Shown here one piece after another: positions 1-11,740 of a DNA stretch of 64,000 nucleotides. A model generated the notes under the pieces. It had not been told where the DNA came from and made no database searches. It saw only the letters and a program-made list of their open reading frames with translations. Both the position numbers and the translations under genes were made by a program. Source of the DNA: Betaproteobacteria bacterium (GTDB lineage Bacteria; Pseudomonadota; Gammaproteobacteria; Burkholderiales; Casimicrobiaceae); contig BOKS01000016.1 in assembly GCA_016861105.1 (NCBI GenBank), forward strand, positions 1 to 64,000. The letters are read 5' to 3'. Every line of letters begins with the position of its first letter. Position 1 is the first letter of the stretch.

Positions 1-213
1 GGTCTCCCCCCCCCCCCGTGCATCGTGAAAGTGCTGCGCACAGTCTAGCGATGCCGCCGGATGGCCGCGCCCGCGGCGGGGGCTTCCGTTGACGCACGTC
101 AACGGGCAGGCGGCGGGCCCGGCGAGGTCGACGCGCGACGTGCGGCGGCGGGGCGAGCCGATCCGGGCGGAGCGGCCGGGCCGGGGGCGGCGGGCGCCGC
201 GCCCGCCGGCCGA

Positions 214-1488
214 TCAGGGCAGGCGCCGATCGATCGTGAGCGCGACGCCGGCCGTGCCCAGCTTGACCGGTCCGGACAGTCCCTCGTAGTCGCCGGAGGC
301 CGGCATCGGGCTCCCGGAGCGCGATACGCGCGCGCCGACGATCACCTCGCCGTGGTCGGAGAGCTTCATCGCCGGCGACATCGCCATCGAGTCGTCGAGC
401 GCGAACTCGAGCGGCAGGTCGCGGACCTTCTTGCCGCTCAGCAGGGCGAGCGGCATCCGCGAGCCGTCCGCGGGGCGGGCGAAGACGACCACGGCGTCGT
501 CGGGCGAGACGTTCGCCGCGAGCGACGGCGCGAGCGTGACGCGGCCCGCGACGCGCCCGCCGCTGCCGAGCGGCGCGGCGGCGGCCGGCCCCGGCGCCCG
601 TGCCGGCGCCGCGGCTGCCGCCGGCGCGGTCGGCATGCCGCCGAGCTGACGCGCCTCGGCGATGCTGCCGGCGATCGTCTGCGCGATCGGCGACTCGGGC
701 GGTACCGCTGCCTTGGTGCGTTCCCAGTGCGCGACGGCCTTCGCGTACTCCTTGCGGTTGAACGCGATCGTGCCGGCCAGCGCGTTCGCCTTCCAGTGGC
801 CGGGATCCGCCTTCAGCGCACGGGCGATGAGCTCCGCGGGCCTGCCGTCGAGCGAGCGCCCCTGGGCGACGCCGAGCGCGTCGGCGTAGTCGGCCAGCAG
901 GTCGGCGTTGTCGGGCAGCAGGGCGGTGGCCTTCTCGTAGGCCTGCGCCGCCTCCTGCGCCCGGCCGGTGACGTAGTACGTGCGGGCGAGCACGACCCAG
1001 CCGTCGACGTTGCTCGGGTCGCTCGCCAGCTTCTGCTTGACCTGCTCGATCATCGCCTCGATCTGCTGCGGCGACGTCGCGTGCTGCTCGTCGTCCGGCG
1101 CGGCGGCCATGCGGGCCGCGTCGGGCGAAAGGGCCAGCGGCGTCCCCAGCGCCAGGTAGAGGACGACGGCGGCGATCGGCAGCACGGCGCCCACGAGCGC
1201 TGCGGTGAGCGCGCCCGACCGCGGCGGCGTCGCGGCCTCGCCGTCGACCGCCTGCGTCTCCTCGAGCACGCGCCGGTCGAGCTCGGCCCGCGAGACTTCG
1301 TACTGCTCGGCGGAGATCGTGCCGTTGGCGAGATCGGCCTCCAGCTCGGCGCGCGCATCGCGCAGGATCGCGAGGTTGCTCTCCTCGCGGCCGATCGCAG
1401 CCGCCGGACGGCGCTGCAGCAGCGGCACGAGGATCCAGGCGAGCGCCGCCAGCAGCATGGCGGCGGCGACGACGACGAACGTGATCAC
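214..1488 (-). CDS. ccmI: Cytochrome c biogenesis protein CcmI (TPR type)
   Basis: Last gene of the ccm operon. The protein, 424 aa, should act on the periplasmic face of the membrane, holding apocytochrome c C-termini for the CcmF/CcmH heme ligation complex. Visible features are an N-terminal membrane helix (about residues 2-22), a second helix near 95-115, a TPR-like region near 150-270 and a beta-rich C-terminal domain from about 300, as is usual for long CcmI proteins. The GTG start overlaps the ccmH stop as GTGA, which favours this start over longer in-frame ones. Family assignment rests on architecture plus position after ccmH; the TPR region itself varies between species. Confidence 0.93.
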   Translation of the reverse strand: MITFVVVAAAMLLAALAWILVPLLQRRPAAAIGREESNLAILRDARAELEADLANGTISAEQYEVSRAELDRRVLEETQAVDGEAATPPRSGALTAALVGAVLPIAAVVLYLALGTPLALSPDAARMAAAPDDEQHATSPQQIEAMIEQVKQKLASDPSNVDGWVVLARTYYVTGRAQEAAQAYEKATALLPDNADLLADYADALGVAQGRSLDGRPAELIARALKADPGHWKANALAGTIAFNRKEYAKAVAHWERTKAAVPPESPIAQTIAGSIAEARQLGGMPTAPAAAAAPARAPGPAAAAPLGSGGRVAGRVTLAPSLAANVSPDDAVVVFARPADGSRMPLALLSGKKVRDLPLEFALDDSMAMSPAMKLSDHGEVIVGARVSRSGSPMPASGDYEGLSGPVKLGTAGVALTIDRRLP

Positions 1489-1979
1489 GTCTTGTCTTTC
1501 CGTGGGGTGCCGGCGAGCAGGGCCTCGGCGCGGGCGCGCTCCTCCGGCGACAGCGGCGCGGCGTCGGGGAGGCGCCGCCGCTCGCGGATCAGCCGCGCGA
1601 GCATGGCGAGGCCGATGGCGAGCAGCAGCAGCGGGCCGCCCCACAGCAGGATCGTCGTGGCCTTGACCGGGGGTCGGTACAGCACGAAGTCGCCGTAGCG
1701 GTCGGTCATGAACGTGATGATCTCCTCGTCCGTCCGCCCGGCGGCGATCTGCTCGCGCACCTGCCGCCGCAGGTCGACGGCGAGGTCCGCGTCGGACTCG
1801 GCGATCGTCTGGTTCTGGCAGACGAGGCAGCGGAGCTGCTCCTCGAGGCGCACCGCGCGCGCCTGCGTGACGGGATCCTGCTCGGTGGGCACGGCGGTGT
1901 CGGCGGCGTGCGCGAGCGGGGCGAGCGCCGCGGCGAGGGCGAGCAGCAGGCAGGCGAGGGGCCGGGCGACCATGCGCAT
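1485..1979 (-). CDS. ccmH: Cytochrome c-type biogenesis protein CcmH
   Basis: Thiol-disulfide protein that helps reduce apocytochrome c before heme attachment. The 164-aa product has a signal peptide (1-25, ending near AHA), the diagnostic LRCxxC motif with C51 and C54, and a membrane helix near 108-130, matching the short CcmH form. The ATG overlaps the ccmG stop by one base (TGATG), and the 3' end overlaps ccmI as GTGA, so translation is probably coupled. A second in-frame ATG lies two codons downstream and cannot be excluded as the start. Confidence 0.96.
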   Translation of the reverse strand: MRMVARPLACLLLALAAALAPLAHAADTAVPTEQDPVTQARAVRLEEQLRCLVCQNQTIAESDADLAVDLRRQVREQIAAGRTDEEIITFMTDRYGDFVLYRPPVKATTILLWGGPLLLLAIGLAMLARLIRERRRLPDAAPLSPEERARAEALLAGTPRKDKT

Positions 1980-2509
1980 CACGATTTCTGCAGCTCGCGC
2001 ACGAGCGGGAGGATCTTCTTCTCGAGCGCCTCGACGGTGACCGGCCCGATCTGCTTGTAGCGGATGACGCCGGCCTTGTCGATGACGAAGGTCTCGGGCA
2101 CGCCGTAGACGCCGAAGTCGAGCCCGACGCGGCCGTCGCGGTCGATCACCGACAGGTCGTAGGGATCGCCGTACTGGCGCAGCCACTGGATGCCGGCAGC
2201 GGGCTCGTCCTTGTAGTTGAGCCCGACCAGCGGGACGATCTTCGCCTTGCCGAGCTCGACGAGCAGCGGATGCTCCTCGCGGCACGCGACGCACCACGAC
2301 GCCCACACGTTGAGCAGCCACACCTGCCCCTTCATGTCGGCGGTGCCGTGCGAGCGCGCCGGCTCGTGCAGGCGCTTGAGCTCGAACGCCGGGGCGGGCT
2401 TGCCGATCAGCGGGCTCGGCACCTCGCGCGGGTTGAGGCCGAGCCCGACCAGCAGGAACGCGAACACGACCCCGAAGATCGCGAGCGGGATCAGGAGCTT
2501 CTTGTTCAT
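1979..2509 (-). CDS. ccmG: Thiol:disulfide interchange protein DsbE/CcmG
   Basis: Membrane-anchored periplasmic thioredoxin-like protein of cytochrome c maturation, 176 aa. It has an N-terminal membrane helix (4-25), the active site WCVAC with C73 and C76, and a thioredoxin-fold cis-proline segment (GVPETFV). The Trp-Cys-Val-Ala-Cys variant is normal for CcmG. It lies between ccmF and ccmH in the usual order. Confidence 0.96.
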   Translation of the reverse strand: MNKKLLIPLAIFGVVFAFLLVGLGLNPREVPSPLIGKPAPAFELKRLHEPARSHGTADMKGQVWLLNVWASWCVACREEHPLLVELGKAKIVPLVGLNYKDEPAAGIQWLRQYGDPYDLSVIDRDGRVGLDFGVYGVPETFVIDKAGVIRYKQIGPVTVEALEKKILPLVRELQKS

Positions 2510-2525
2510 CGCGACGCGCTCCGCG

Positions 2526-4499
2526 CTAGCGTGCCGGGGCCGCGCCGGCCGGCAGCGACTGCTCGCGCCGGGCGAGCCGGTAGCGGCGATCGGAGAGCGC
2601 GACCAGGCCGCCCAGCGCCATGATGATGCAGCCGAACCAGATCCAGGTGACGAAGGGCTTGCGGTAGACGCGCACCGCCCACGCCTGCCCGTCGAGGGGC
2701 TCGCCGAGCGACACGTAGAGGTCGCCGAGGATGCCGCTGTCGATCGCCGCCTCGGTCATCGGCATGCTCCGCTGCGACGCGTAGACGCGCTTCTCGGGGA
2801 AGAGCTTCTCGAACGACTTCCCGTCCTTCGCGATGTCGAAGGTGCCGCGCACCGAGCGGTAGTTCGGCCCCTGCGCCTCGGCCGTGCCCTCGAAGCGGAA
2901 CGTGTAGGCGCCCAGCGTCACGGTGTCGCCCGGGCTCATCTTCACGTCGCGTTCCTGCTCGTAGGCGTTGACGAGCGTCACGCCGACGATGAACACCGCC
3001 ACGCCGAGGTGCGCGAGCAGCATGCCCCAGTAGCCGCGCGGCTGGCGCGCGAGCCGCGCGAGCGCGCCGCCCTGCGCGCCCGCGATGCGCTCGCGGACGT
3101 TGACCACCGTCGTCGCGACGATCCACAGCGCGAGCAGCAGGCCGAACGCCGCGCCCGGCTTCCACTCGCCGGAGGCGAGCGGCGCGAGCAGCGCGAGGAC
3201 GAGCGCGACGCCGAACGCCCACGCGAGGCGCGTCGCGAGGTCGGGCAGCTCTGCCTTCTTCCACTTCGCGAGCGGGCCCACGCCCATCAGGAACACGAGC
3301 GGCGCCATCACCGGCACGAAGACCGCGTCGAAGTACGGCGGGCCCACCGAGATCTTGCCCAAGTTGAGCGCGTCGAGGAACAACGGGTACAGCGTCCCCA
3401 GCAGCACGGTCGCGCAGGCCACCGACAGCAGGACGTTGTTGGCGAGCAGCATCGACTCGCGCGACACCGGCTCGAAGCGGCCGCCGGTGCCGACCTTCGG
3501 CGCGCGCAGCGCGAAGATCAGCAGCGACCCGCCGATCACGACGGCGAGGAACAGCAGGATGAAGATGCCGCGGCGCGGGTCGGTGGCGAAGGCGTGGACC
3601 GACGTGAGCACGCCCGAGCGCACGAGGAACGTGCCGAGCAGCGACAGCGAGAACGCGGCGATGGCGAGCAAGACGGTCCACGCCTTGAACGTGCCGCGCT
3701 TCTCGGTGACCGCGAGCGAGTGGATGAGCGCCGTGCCGACGAGCCACGGCATGAACGAGGCGTTCTCGACCGGGTCCCAGAACCACCAGCCGCCCCAGCC
3801 CAGCTCGTAGTACGCCCACCAGCTGCCGATCATGATGCCCAGCGTGAGGAAGACCCACGCGAGCGTCGTCCACGGGCGCGACCAGCGCGCCCACGTGGCG
3901 TCGAGCCGGCCTCCGAGCAGCGCGGCGATCGCGAAGGCGAACGCGACCGCGAAGCCCACGTAGCCCATGTAGAGCATCGGCGGGTGGAAGACCATGCCGG
4001 GATCCTGCAGCAGCGGGTTGAGGTCGCGGCCTTCGGCCGGCACCGGGAAGACGCGGTCGAACGGATCGGAGGTGACCAGCATGAACAGCAGGAAGCCGAC
4101 GGCGACGAAGCCCATCACGCCGAGCACGCGGGCGACCATCTCGTCGGGCAGGCGCTGGCTCGCGACCGACACGGCGACCGTCCAGCCCGACAGCATCAGC
4201 ACCCACAGCAGCAGCGAGCCCTCGTGCGAGCCCCAGGTCGCGGCGATGCGGTAGGCGGGGGGCAGCGTCGTGTTCGAGTTCTGCGCGACGTTGAGCACCG
4301 AGAAGTCGTTGGCGTAGAACGACCACGCGAGGCACAGCCAGGCGAACAGCACGAACAGGAACTGGCCCTGCGCGACCGGCCGCGCGAGCGCCATCCACGC
4401 CGCGACGCGCTTGTGCGCGCCGACGACGGGCAGCGTGGCCAGCACCACGGAGAGCAGCAGCGCGAGGATCAGCGCGAAGTGGCCGAGTTCGGGGATCAT
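2526..4499 (-). CDS. ccmF: Heme lyase CcmF
   Basis: Large polytopic membrane protein, 657 aa, the usual CcmF length, that ligates heme to apocytochrome c. The tryptophan-rich WWD domain is visible as WGGWWFWDP at 235-243, and conserved periplasmic histidines occur (for example H172 in FHPP). Many hydrophobic helices run through the whole length. It lies 16 bases upstream of ccmG and 19 bases downstream of ccmE in one operon. Confidence 0.97.
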   Translation of the reverse strand: MIPELGHFALILALLLSVVLATLPVVGAHKRVAAWMALARPVAQGQFLFVLFAWLCLAWSFYANDFSVLNVAQNSNTTLPPAYRIAATWGSHEGSLLLWVLMLSGWTVAVSVASQRLPDEMVARVLGVMGFVAVGFLLFMLVTSDPFDRVFPVPAEGRDLNPLLQDPGMVFHPPMLYMGYVGFAVAFAFAIAALLGGRLDATWARWSRPWTTLAWVFLTLGIMIGSWWAYYELGWGGWWFWDPVENASFMPWLVGTALIHSLAVTEKRGTFKAWTVLLAIAAFSLSLLGTFLVRSGVLTSVHAFATDPRRGIFILLFLAVVIGGSLLIFALRAPKVGTGGRFEPVSRESMLLANNVLLSVACATVLLGTLYPLFLDALNLGKISVGPPYFDAVFVPVMAPLVFLMGVGPLAKWKKAELPDLATRLAWAFGVALVLALLAPLASGEWKPGAAFGLLLALWIVATTVVNVRERIAGAQGGALARLARQPRGYWGMLLAHLGVAVFIVGVTLVNAYEQERDVKMSPGDTVTLGAYTFRFEGTAEAQGPNYRSVRGTFDIAKDGKSFEKLFPEKRVYASQRSMPMTEAAIDSGILGDLYVSLGEPLDGQAWAVRVYRKPFVTWIWFGCIIMALGGLVALSDRRYRLARREQSLPAGAAPAR

Positions 4500-4518
4500 G
4501 GCGGGCCTTGCGTTCGGA

Positions 4519-4977
4519 TCAGCGGACCAGCGTCTTCGCGGCGTTCTTCTCGGCCGCCTCGATGTGCGCCTTGCTCACGGCGGCGGCGGCCTCGGGCGGC
4601 ATGTAGTTCTCGTCGTGCTTGGCGAGCACCTCGCTCGCGACGAACACGCCGTCGGGCCCGAGCTTGCCCTGCGCGACGACGCCCTTGCCCTCCTTGAACA
4701 GGTCGGGAAGGATGCCCTGGTAGCTCACGGGGATCGTCTTCGCCGTGTCGGTGACGTTGAAGTGCACGACGATGCCGTCGCGCCGCACGCTCTTCTCCTC
4801 GACGAGGCCGCCGATGCGGAACGTGCGCCCCTGCGGGGCCTTCTGCTCGGCGACGTCGGTGGGCGAGAAGAAGAACACGAGGTTCGACTGGAAGGCGTTC
4901 AGCACGAGCGCGACGGCCACGCCGAGGACGGCGAGTCCGGCGGCGATCCAGGCGAGGCGGCGGTGGCGGGGTTTCAT
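4519..4977 (-). CDS. ccmE: Heme chaperone CcmE
   Basis: Periplasmic heme chaperone that receives heme from CcmC and passes it to CcmF. The 152-aa protein has an N-terminal membrane anchor (8-27), an OB-fold beta domain and the heme-attachment motif HDENY with H121 and Y125. The Ala-rich tail after the motif is typical. It follows ccmD after 48 bases. Confidence 0.97.
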   Translation of the reverse strand: MKPRHRRLAWIAAGLAVLGVAVALVLNAFQSNLVFFFSPTDVAEQKAPQGRTFRIGGLVEEKSVRRDGIVVHFNVTDTAKTIPVSYQGILPDLFKEGKGVVAQGKLGPDGVFVASEVLAKHDENYMPPEAAAAVSKAHIEAAEKNAAKTLVR

Positions 4978-5025
4978 GGGAGCGTCCGCGGAAGTGGGGA
5001 AAGGCGGGGTCGGGACATCGGGGCG

Positions 5026-5196
5026 TCAGCCGGGGCCGCCGGTGCCGGAGAGCTGCGCGCCCGGCACGGGAGCGTCGGCGCCGGCGCGCGCGGCCTCCAG
5101 CGCGGCGCGGCGGCGCGCGCGCGCGGCGAGGATCTCGACGACCATCGCCAGGACCGTGACGCCGTAGGCGCCGAGGATGAAGTGCCAGTGGTTCAT
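5026..5196 (-). CDS. ccmD: Heme exporter protein CcmD
   Basis: Small 56-aa membrane protein, starting MNHWHFILGAYG and continuing into one helix (to about residue 24) and an Arg/Ala-rich cytoplasmic tail. CcmD stabilises the CcmABC complex and helps release holo-CcmE. Identification rests on size, the aromatic N-terminus and location between ccmC (10 bases upstream) and ccmE. It is easily missed because it is so short. Confidence 0.9.
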   Translation of the reverse strand: MNHWHFILGAYGVTVLAMVVEILAARARRRAALEAARAGADAPVPGAQLSGTGGPG

Positions 5197-5206
5197 CGTG
5201 CGGCTC

Positions 5207-5947
5207 CTACGCGCTGCGCGCCTCCGGAAGCTCGGCCACCCACGCCGCCCCGCGCTCGCGCTCGAGCACGATCGTGCGCACGCGGGCGAGCACGACGGCG
5301 ATCGCGTAGAACCAGAATGCGAAGCTCATGACCAGCATCCCGGCGAGCATCGTGGTCTCCATCGACGAGCCGGTGAGCTTCACCGACGCGCCCTGGTGGA
5401 GCGTGTTCCACCACTTGACCGAGAAGTAGATGATCGGGATGTTGACCACGCCGACCAGCGCCAGCACGGCGCACGCGCGGTCGGCGCGGCGCGGATCGCC
5501 GATCGCCTGGCGCAGCGCGATGATGCCGAAGTAGAGGAACAGCAGGATCAGCTCGGAGGTCATCCGCGCGTCCCACGCCCAGTACGTGCCCCACGTCGGC
5601 CGGCCCCACAGCGCCCCGGACCACAGCGCGATGAACGTCATCAGCGCCCCGGTGGGCGCGATCGCCTGCGCCATCATCCCGGAGAGCCGCGTGTTGAAGC
5701 CGAGCAGCAGCGCGCCCCAGAACGCCATCACCACGTACAGGAACATCGACATCCATGCCGAAGGCACGTGGATGAAGATGATCCGGTAGACCTCGCCCTG
5801 CTGGAAATCGGTCGGCGCGACGACGAAGCCGAGCCACAGGCCGACCGCGGCGAGCACCGCCGCGCCCCAGCCGAACAGCGGCACCAGCCGGCCGGCGAGC
5901 GGATAGAACGTCGCCGGCGAGGAGAAGCGGTACCAGTTGAGCGCCAT
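5207..5947 (-). CDS. ccmC: Heme transporter/handling protein CcmC
   Basis: Six-helix membrane protein, 246 aa, that presents heme to CcmE. The WWD signature appears as WGTYWAWD at 119-126, and H60 (FIHVPSAW) is a probable heme-ligand histidine. Length and motifs match CcmC rather than CcmF or CcsA. It is separated from ccmB by 15 bases. Confidence 0.96.
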   Translation of the reverse strand: MALNWYRFSSPATFYPLAGRLVPLFGWGAAVLAAVGLWLGFVVAPTDFQQGEVYRIIFIHVPSAWMSMFLYVVMAFWGALLLGFNTRLSGMMAQAIAPTGALMTFIALWSGALWGRPTWGTYWAWDARMTSELILLFLYFGIIALRQAIGDPRRADRACAVLALVGVVNIPIIYFSVKWWNTLHQGASVKLTGSSMETTMLAGMLVMSFAFWFYAIAVVLARVRTIVLERERGAAWVAELPEARSA

Positions 5948-5962
5948 CGCGGGGATCCGGTC

Positions 5963-6706
5963 CTAGTCGAGCGCGATGCGGACCGCGGCGGCCGCCGCGA
6001 ACGGCGTGCCGACCAGCGCGAGCGCCAGCCCGGCGCCGAGCAGCGAGAGGTTCGCCGTGGCGCCCAGCCCGGCACGCGCGGCGTCGACGGCGCCCGCGCC
6101 GAAGATCAGGACGGGGACGTACAGCGGGAGGATCAGCAGCGCGAGCAGGCTGCCGCCGCCGCCGCGCAGGCCGAGCGTCAGCGCGGCGCCGACGGCGCCG
6201 AGCAGCGAGAGGATCGGCGTGCCGAGCAGCAGGCCCGCGACGAGCACGGCGACGCTCCCGGCGTCGAGGTAGTACTGCAGCGCGAGCAGCGGCGCGAGCA
6301 GCGCGACGGGCAGCCCGGTGGTGAGCCAGTGCGCGAGCACCTTGCCCGCGACCAGCGCTTCGAGGGGGTAGGGCGACAACGCGATCTGCTCGAGCGTACC
6401 GTCGGCGTGATCGGTCGCGAACAGCCGCGGCAGCGACAGCAGCGACGCGAGCAGTGCGGCGACCCACAGCACGCCGGGACCCATCGTCGCGAGCAGGTTG
6501 CGCTCCGGCGTCATCGACAACGGGAACAGCGCGACGACGATCACATAGAACAGCAGTTGCACGCCGAGTTCCGCGCGCGAGCGCAAGGCGAGCCGCAGGT
6601 CGCGCGCGGCGGCCCAGCGCAGCCCGGCGAGCGCGCCGTCCGCCGTGCGGCCGGCCGCGGCCTCGAAGGCCGCGGGGGCCGGGGAGCGCAGTGCCATGCC
6701 GCTCAT
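5963..6706 (-). CDS. ccmB: Heme exporter membrane subunit CcmB
   Basis: Integral membrane subunit of the CcmAB ABC complex, which uses ATP to release holo-CcmE from CcmC. The 247-aa protein has about six hydrophobic helices and conserved segments such as FATDHADGTLEQ. The chosen ATG overlaps the ccmA stop as ATGA; an internal ATG three codons later would also work. Confidence 0.95.
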   Translation of the reverse strand: MSGMALRSPAPAAFEAAAGRTADGALAGLRWAAARDLRLALRSRAELGVQLLFYVIVVALFPLSMTPERNLLATMGPGVLWVAALLASLLSLPRLFATDHADGTLEQIALSPYPLEALVAGKVLAHWLTTGLPVALLAPLLALQYYLDAGSVAVLVAGLLLGTPILSLLGAVGAALTLGLRGGGGSLLALLILPLYVPVLIFGAGAVDAARAGLGATANLSLLGAGLALALVGTPFAAAAAVRIALD

Positions 6707-7320
6707 CCCCCGAGCACCAGCGACTGGACGCGCGAGGGCTCGAGGCCGAGCGCCTGGTGCGTGGCGAGGACCGCCGCGCCCCCGCGGTCGAGGTGGTCGT
6801 GGACCAGCGTCGCCAGCAGCCCGATGCCGGCCGCGTCCAGGGCCGTCACCGGCTCGTCGAGGATCCACACCGGCCGCTCGAGCAGCGCAAGGCGCGCCAG
6901 CCCGATGCGGCGGCGCTGGCCCGCCGACAGCACGCGCGCCGGCAGCGACCGCCGCCGGCCGAGCGCGACCCGGTCGAGCGCCGAGCGCATGGCGTCCGGA
7001 CCGGCGGTGCCGCCGGCGAGGCGGACGAGCGAGGACAGGTTCTCCTCGGCCGTCAGTTCGTCCTTGAGCGCGGGCAGGTGCCCGGCGTAGGCCACCGCGG
7101 CCCGCAGCTCGGGCGCGAACGGCGCGACCTTGTGCCCCTTCAGGCGGATCTCGCCCGCGGCGGGCGCGGACAGGCCGGCCAGCATGCGCAGCAGCGTCGT
7201 CTTGCCCGTGCCGTTGGGACCGGTCACCACGACGGCGCCGCCCGCAGGGACACGGAAGTCCACGCCGGCGAACAGGTCCGCGTGGCCGCGTCGGCCGGCG
7301 AGGTCGTGCACTTCGAGCAT
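6703..7320 (-). CDS. ccmA: Heme exporter ATP-binding protein CcmA
   Basis: First gene of the ccm operon: the ATPase of the CcmAB complex, 205 aa. Walker A is GPNGTGKTT (34-42), the ABC signature is LSAGQRRR and Walker B is WILDEP. The start at MLEVHDL gives the normal family length. Longer in-frame starts (7347, 7434) would add a Pro/Arg-rich extension with no family counterpart. No clear Shine-Dalgarno sequence is seen before the chosen ATG. Confidence 0.94.
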   Translation of the reverse strand: MLEVHDLAGRRGHADLFAGVDFRVPAGGAVVVTGPNGTGKTTLLRMLAGLSAPAAGEIRLKGHKVAPFAPELRAAVAYAGHLPALKDELTAEENLSSLVRLAGGTAGPDAMRSALDRVALGRRRSLPARVLSAGQRRRIGLARLALLERPVWILDEPVTALDAAGIGLLATLVHDHLDRGGAAVLATHQALGLEPSRVQSLVLGG

Positions 7321-7393
7321 GGCGGAATCGGGGGCCGGGGGCGGCATCGGGCGGGCGTGGGCAGCACACGGGCAGGGTCGCCACGCGTCGCGG

Positions 7394-7399
7394 ATTATA
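7394..7399 (-). promoter_or_regulatory. Candidate -10 element of the ccm operon
   Basis: On the minus strand this reads TATAAT, a perfect sigma-70 -10 hexamer, 74 bases upstream of ccmA in the ccmA-maeB divergent gap. No good -35 hexamer sits at the right distance, so the call rests on the -10 box and its position. Confidence 0.4.
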
Positions 7400-7524
7400 A
7401 GGGCCGCCCCCTTGCCGGATTTGCGGCACGTCAAGGGTGGCAGCGATCGTGGCGGGGCGACGCGCGCTGCGCGCGACCGGGAACGCGGTCAGGCGCGGGT
7501 TCGCGGCCGAAAACCCCGTTCGGC

Positions 7525-7530
7525 TATGAT
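7525..7530 (+). promoter_or_regulatory. Candidate -10 element of maeB
   Basis: TATGAT lies 30 bases upstream of the maeB ATG, within the only sizeable upstream gap. The -35 region is weak. Position and hexamer are seen; promoter function is inferred. Confidence 0.35.
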
Positions 7531-7559
7531 CCCCTGCACCCCTTCCGGCGTCCCCGCCC

Positions 7560-9860
<2,301 letters not shown>

Positions 9861-9985
9861 CGCTGCTGCGCGTCGCGCGTCGGCGCCCGCCGACGCGCGG
9901 CTGCGGCCGCGCCCGATGCCGCGCGGCCGCGGCCCCGCGTACGGTCGCCTGGATGCGGATCGACCGCGCCCGGACGGAGCCCACG

Positions 9986-10534
9986 ATGGCGAACGACGAT
10001 CACCTGCAGGACGAGCCCCCGACTGCCGGCGAGCAGGCGGACCTGTGGCGGCAGGCGGAGAAGGTCCGCTTCGCCATGCTCACGACGCGCAGCGCCGACG
10101 GCGCGCTGTCGTCGCGCCCGATGACGCTGCAAGGCGTGGACGGCGACGGCACGATGTGGTTCTTCACGGCGGCGAGCACGCAGCTCGGCGCCGACGTCCG
10201 CCTCGATCCGTCGGTGAACGTGGCGTTCTCCGCTCCCGACGACGACTTCTACCTGTCCGCGTGCGCGCGTGCGCACTTCGTCGACGACCGCGAACAGGTC
10301 GAGTCGCTGTGGAACGTCATGTCCGCCGCGTGGTTCGACGGGCCGGGCGACCCGCGGCTGTGGCTGCTGCGCGTCGAGCCGCAGCGCGTCGACTACTGGA
10401 AGAGCGGCGCCGGCAAGGTGCTGCAGCTCGCCGCGATGGCGAAGGCCGCGCTGACCGGCACGCGGCCGGGAAAGGCCGTGGGCGAGAAAGGGTCGTTCGT
10501 CCCGTCCGACGGCCGCGGGGCCGCGGCGCGCTGA
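9986..10534 (+). CDS. Pyridoxamine 5'-phosphate oxidase-like / general stress FMN-binding split-barrel protein
   Basis: A 182-aa cytoplasmic protein resembling the general stress protein 26 branch of the FMN-binding split-barrel family. Visible features are the opening segment (RFAMLTTRSADGALSSRPM), the strand WFFTAAST and a C-terminal WLLRVEPQRVDYWKS segment typical of the group. The real substrate is unknown; members bind FMN or F420 and are linked to stress. A GGAG sequence precedes the ATG. The gene stands alone, 125 bases after maeB. Confidence 0.85.
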   Translation: MANDDHLQDEPPTAGEQADLWRQAEKVRFAMLTTRSADGALSSRPMTLQGVDGDGTMWFFTAASTQLGADVRLDPSVNVAFSAPDDDFYLSACARAHFVDDREQVESLWNVMSAAWFDGPGDPRLWLLRVEPQRVDYWKSGAGKVLQLAAMAKAALTGTRPGKAVGEKGSFVPSDGRGAAAR

Positions 10535-10694
10535 GGCCGCGAGGCGGGCGGCCGGAAGCGGCGGCTGGCACGCGATTCGCACGGGACGCGCGGCACCCGG
10601 CGCAACGGGTGCCGCCGGCCCGCCTTGCGCCTTTCCGGTGCACAATCGCGGGCGTTCCGCCCCCCGACGGGGCTTGTCCCGAGGAGCCCCGCCG

Positions 10695-11735
10695 ATGTCC
10701 ATCCTTCGCCCGTTCCGCCGCGCCGCACGGGCCGTCGCCTGCTGCGCGCTGATCGCCTTCGCTTCCGCCGCCGCCGGGCAGGACACGAAGATCGCCTTCC
10801 AGCTCGACTGGCGCTTCGAGGGGCCGGCGGCGCTGTTCCTGCTCGCCAAGTCCAGGGGCTACTTCGCCGCCGAGAAGCTCGACGTCACCATCGACGCGGG
10901 CAACGGCTCGGGCAACGCCGTGAACCGCGTCGCGTCGGGCACCTACCAGATGGGCTTCGCCGACCTCGCCGCGCTGATCGAGTTCGTCGGCAACAATCCC
11001 GGCGCGCCGTCCAAGCCGGTCGGCGTGATGATGGTCTACGACGCGACGCCGGCGGCGGTCTTCTCGCTCAAGAAGGCGAACATCCGCACGCCGGCCGACC
11101 TCGTCGGGCGCAAGCTCGGCGCGCCGGTGTTCGACGCCGGCCGGCGCGCGTTCCCCATCTTCGCCAAGGCGAACGGAATCGATCCGGCGAAGGTGGCGTG
11201 GACCTCGATGGATCCGCCGCTGCGCGAGACGATGCTCGCGCGCGGCGACGTCGACGCCATCACGGGCTTCTACTTCACCAGCCTCCTCAACCTGAACGCG
11301 CGTGGCGTGAAGGACGAGGACATCGACGTGATGCCCTATCCGCGGCACGGCGTCGCGCTGTACGGCAACGTCATCATCGCGTCCGAGCAGTTCGCGAGGG
11401 AGAAGCCGGAGGCCGTCCGCGGGTTCCTGCGCGCGTTCACCCGGGCCGCGCGGGAGGTGCTGGCCGATCCCGACGCGTCGGTCCGCTACGTGAAGGAGCG
11501 CGACGCGCTGATCGACGAGGCGCTGGAACGGCGGCGGCTGCGTCTTGCGATCGAGAGCGTCATCGCCACGCCGGACGCGAAGGCGAACGGCATCGGCGAC
11601 GTCACGCAGGCGCGGCTGTCGACCATGGTCGCGCAGGTCTCGGAGGCCTTCGCGCTCAAGAACGCGGTGAAGCCCGAGCAGGTGTTCACGCCGGCATTCC
11701 TGCCGCCGAAGGCCGACCGCATGATCTTCAGGTAG
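10695..11735 (+). CDS. ABC transporter substrate-binding protein, NMT1/THI5-like (SsuA/ThiY type)
   Basis: Periplasmic solute receptor, 346 aa, with a Sec signal peptide (cleavage near AAAGQ, about residue 29). The mature start (KIAFQLDWRFEGPAALFLL) and the segment GNAVNRVASGTYQMGFAD are typical of NMT1/THI5-like receptors for pyrimidine precursors, sulfonates or related small molecules. The ATPase and permease follow directly. The exact ligand cannot be read from sequence; a hydroxymethylpyrimidine-like or aromatic nitrogen compound is plausible. Confidence 0.88.
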   Translation: MSILRPFRRAARAVACCALIAFASAAAGQDTKIAFQLDWRFEGPAALFLLAKSRGYFAAEKLDVTIDAGNGSGNAVNRVASGTYQMGFADLAALIEFVGNNPGAPSKPVGVMMVYDATPAAVFSLKKANIRTPADLVGRKLGAPVFDAGRRAFPIFAKANGIDPAKVAWTSMDPPLRETMLARGDVDAITGFYFTSLLNLNARGVKDEDIDVMPYPRHGVALYGNVIIASEQFAREKPEAVRGFLRAFTRAAREVLADPDASVRYVKERDALIDEALERRRLRLAIESVIATPDAKANGIGDVTQARLSTMVAQVSEAFALKNAVKPEQVFTPAFLPPKADRMIFR

Positions 11736-11740
11736 CCGCG

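Noticed and set aside
1..17. Run of C residues at the very start
   Set aside because: Looks like a sequence or contig-end artefact; no repeat or element continues from it.
189..207. GC hairpin after ccmI
   Set aside because: The stem is strong, but the loop is tiny, no T-run follows and such hairpins arise often at this base composition.
2217..4697. Long plus-strand frame opposite ccmF
   Set aside because: Arg/His/Glu-rich shadow of ccmF; no family features, and ccmF is certain.
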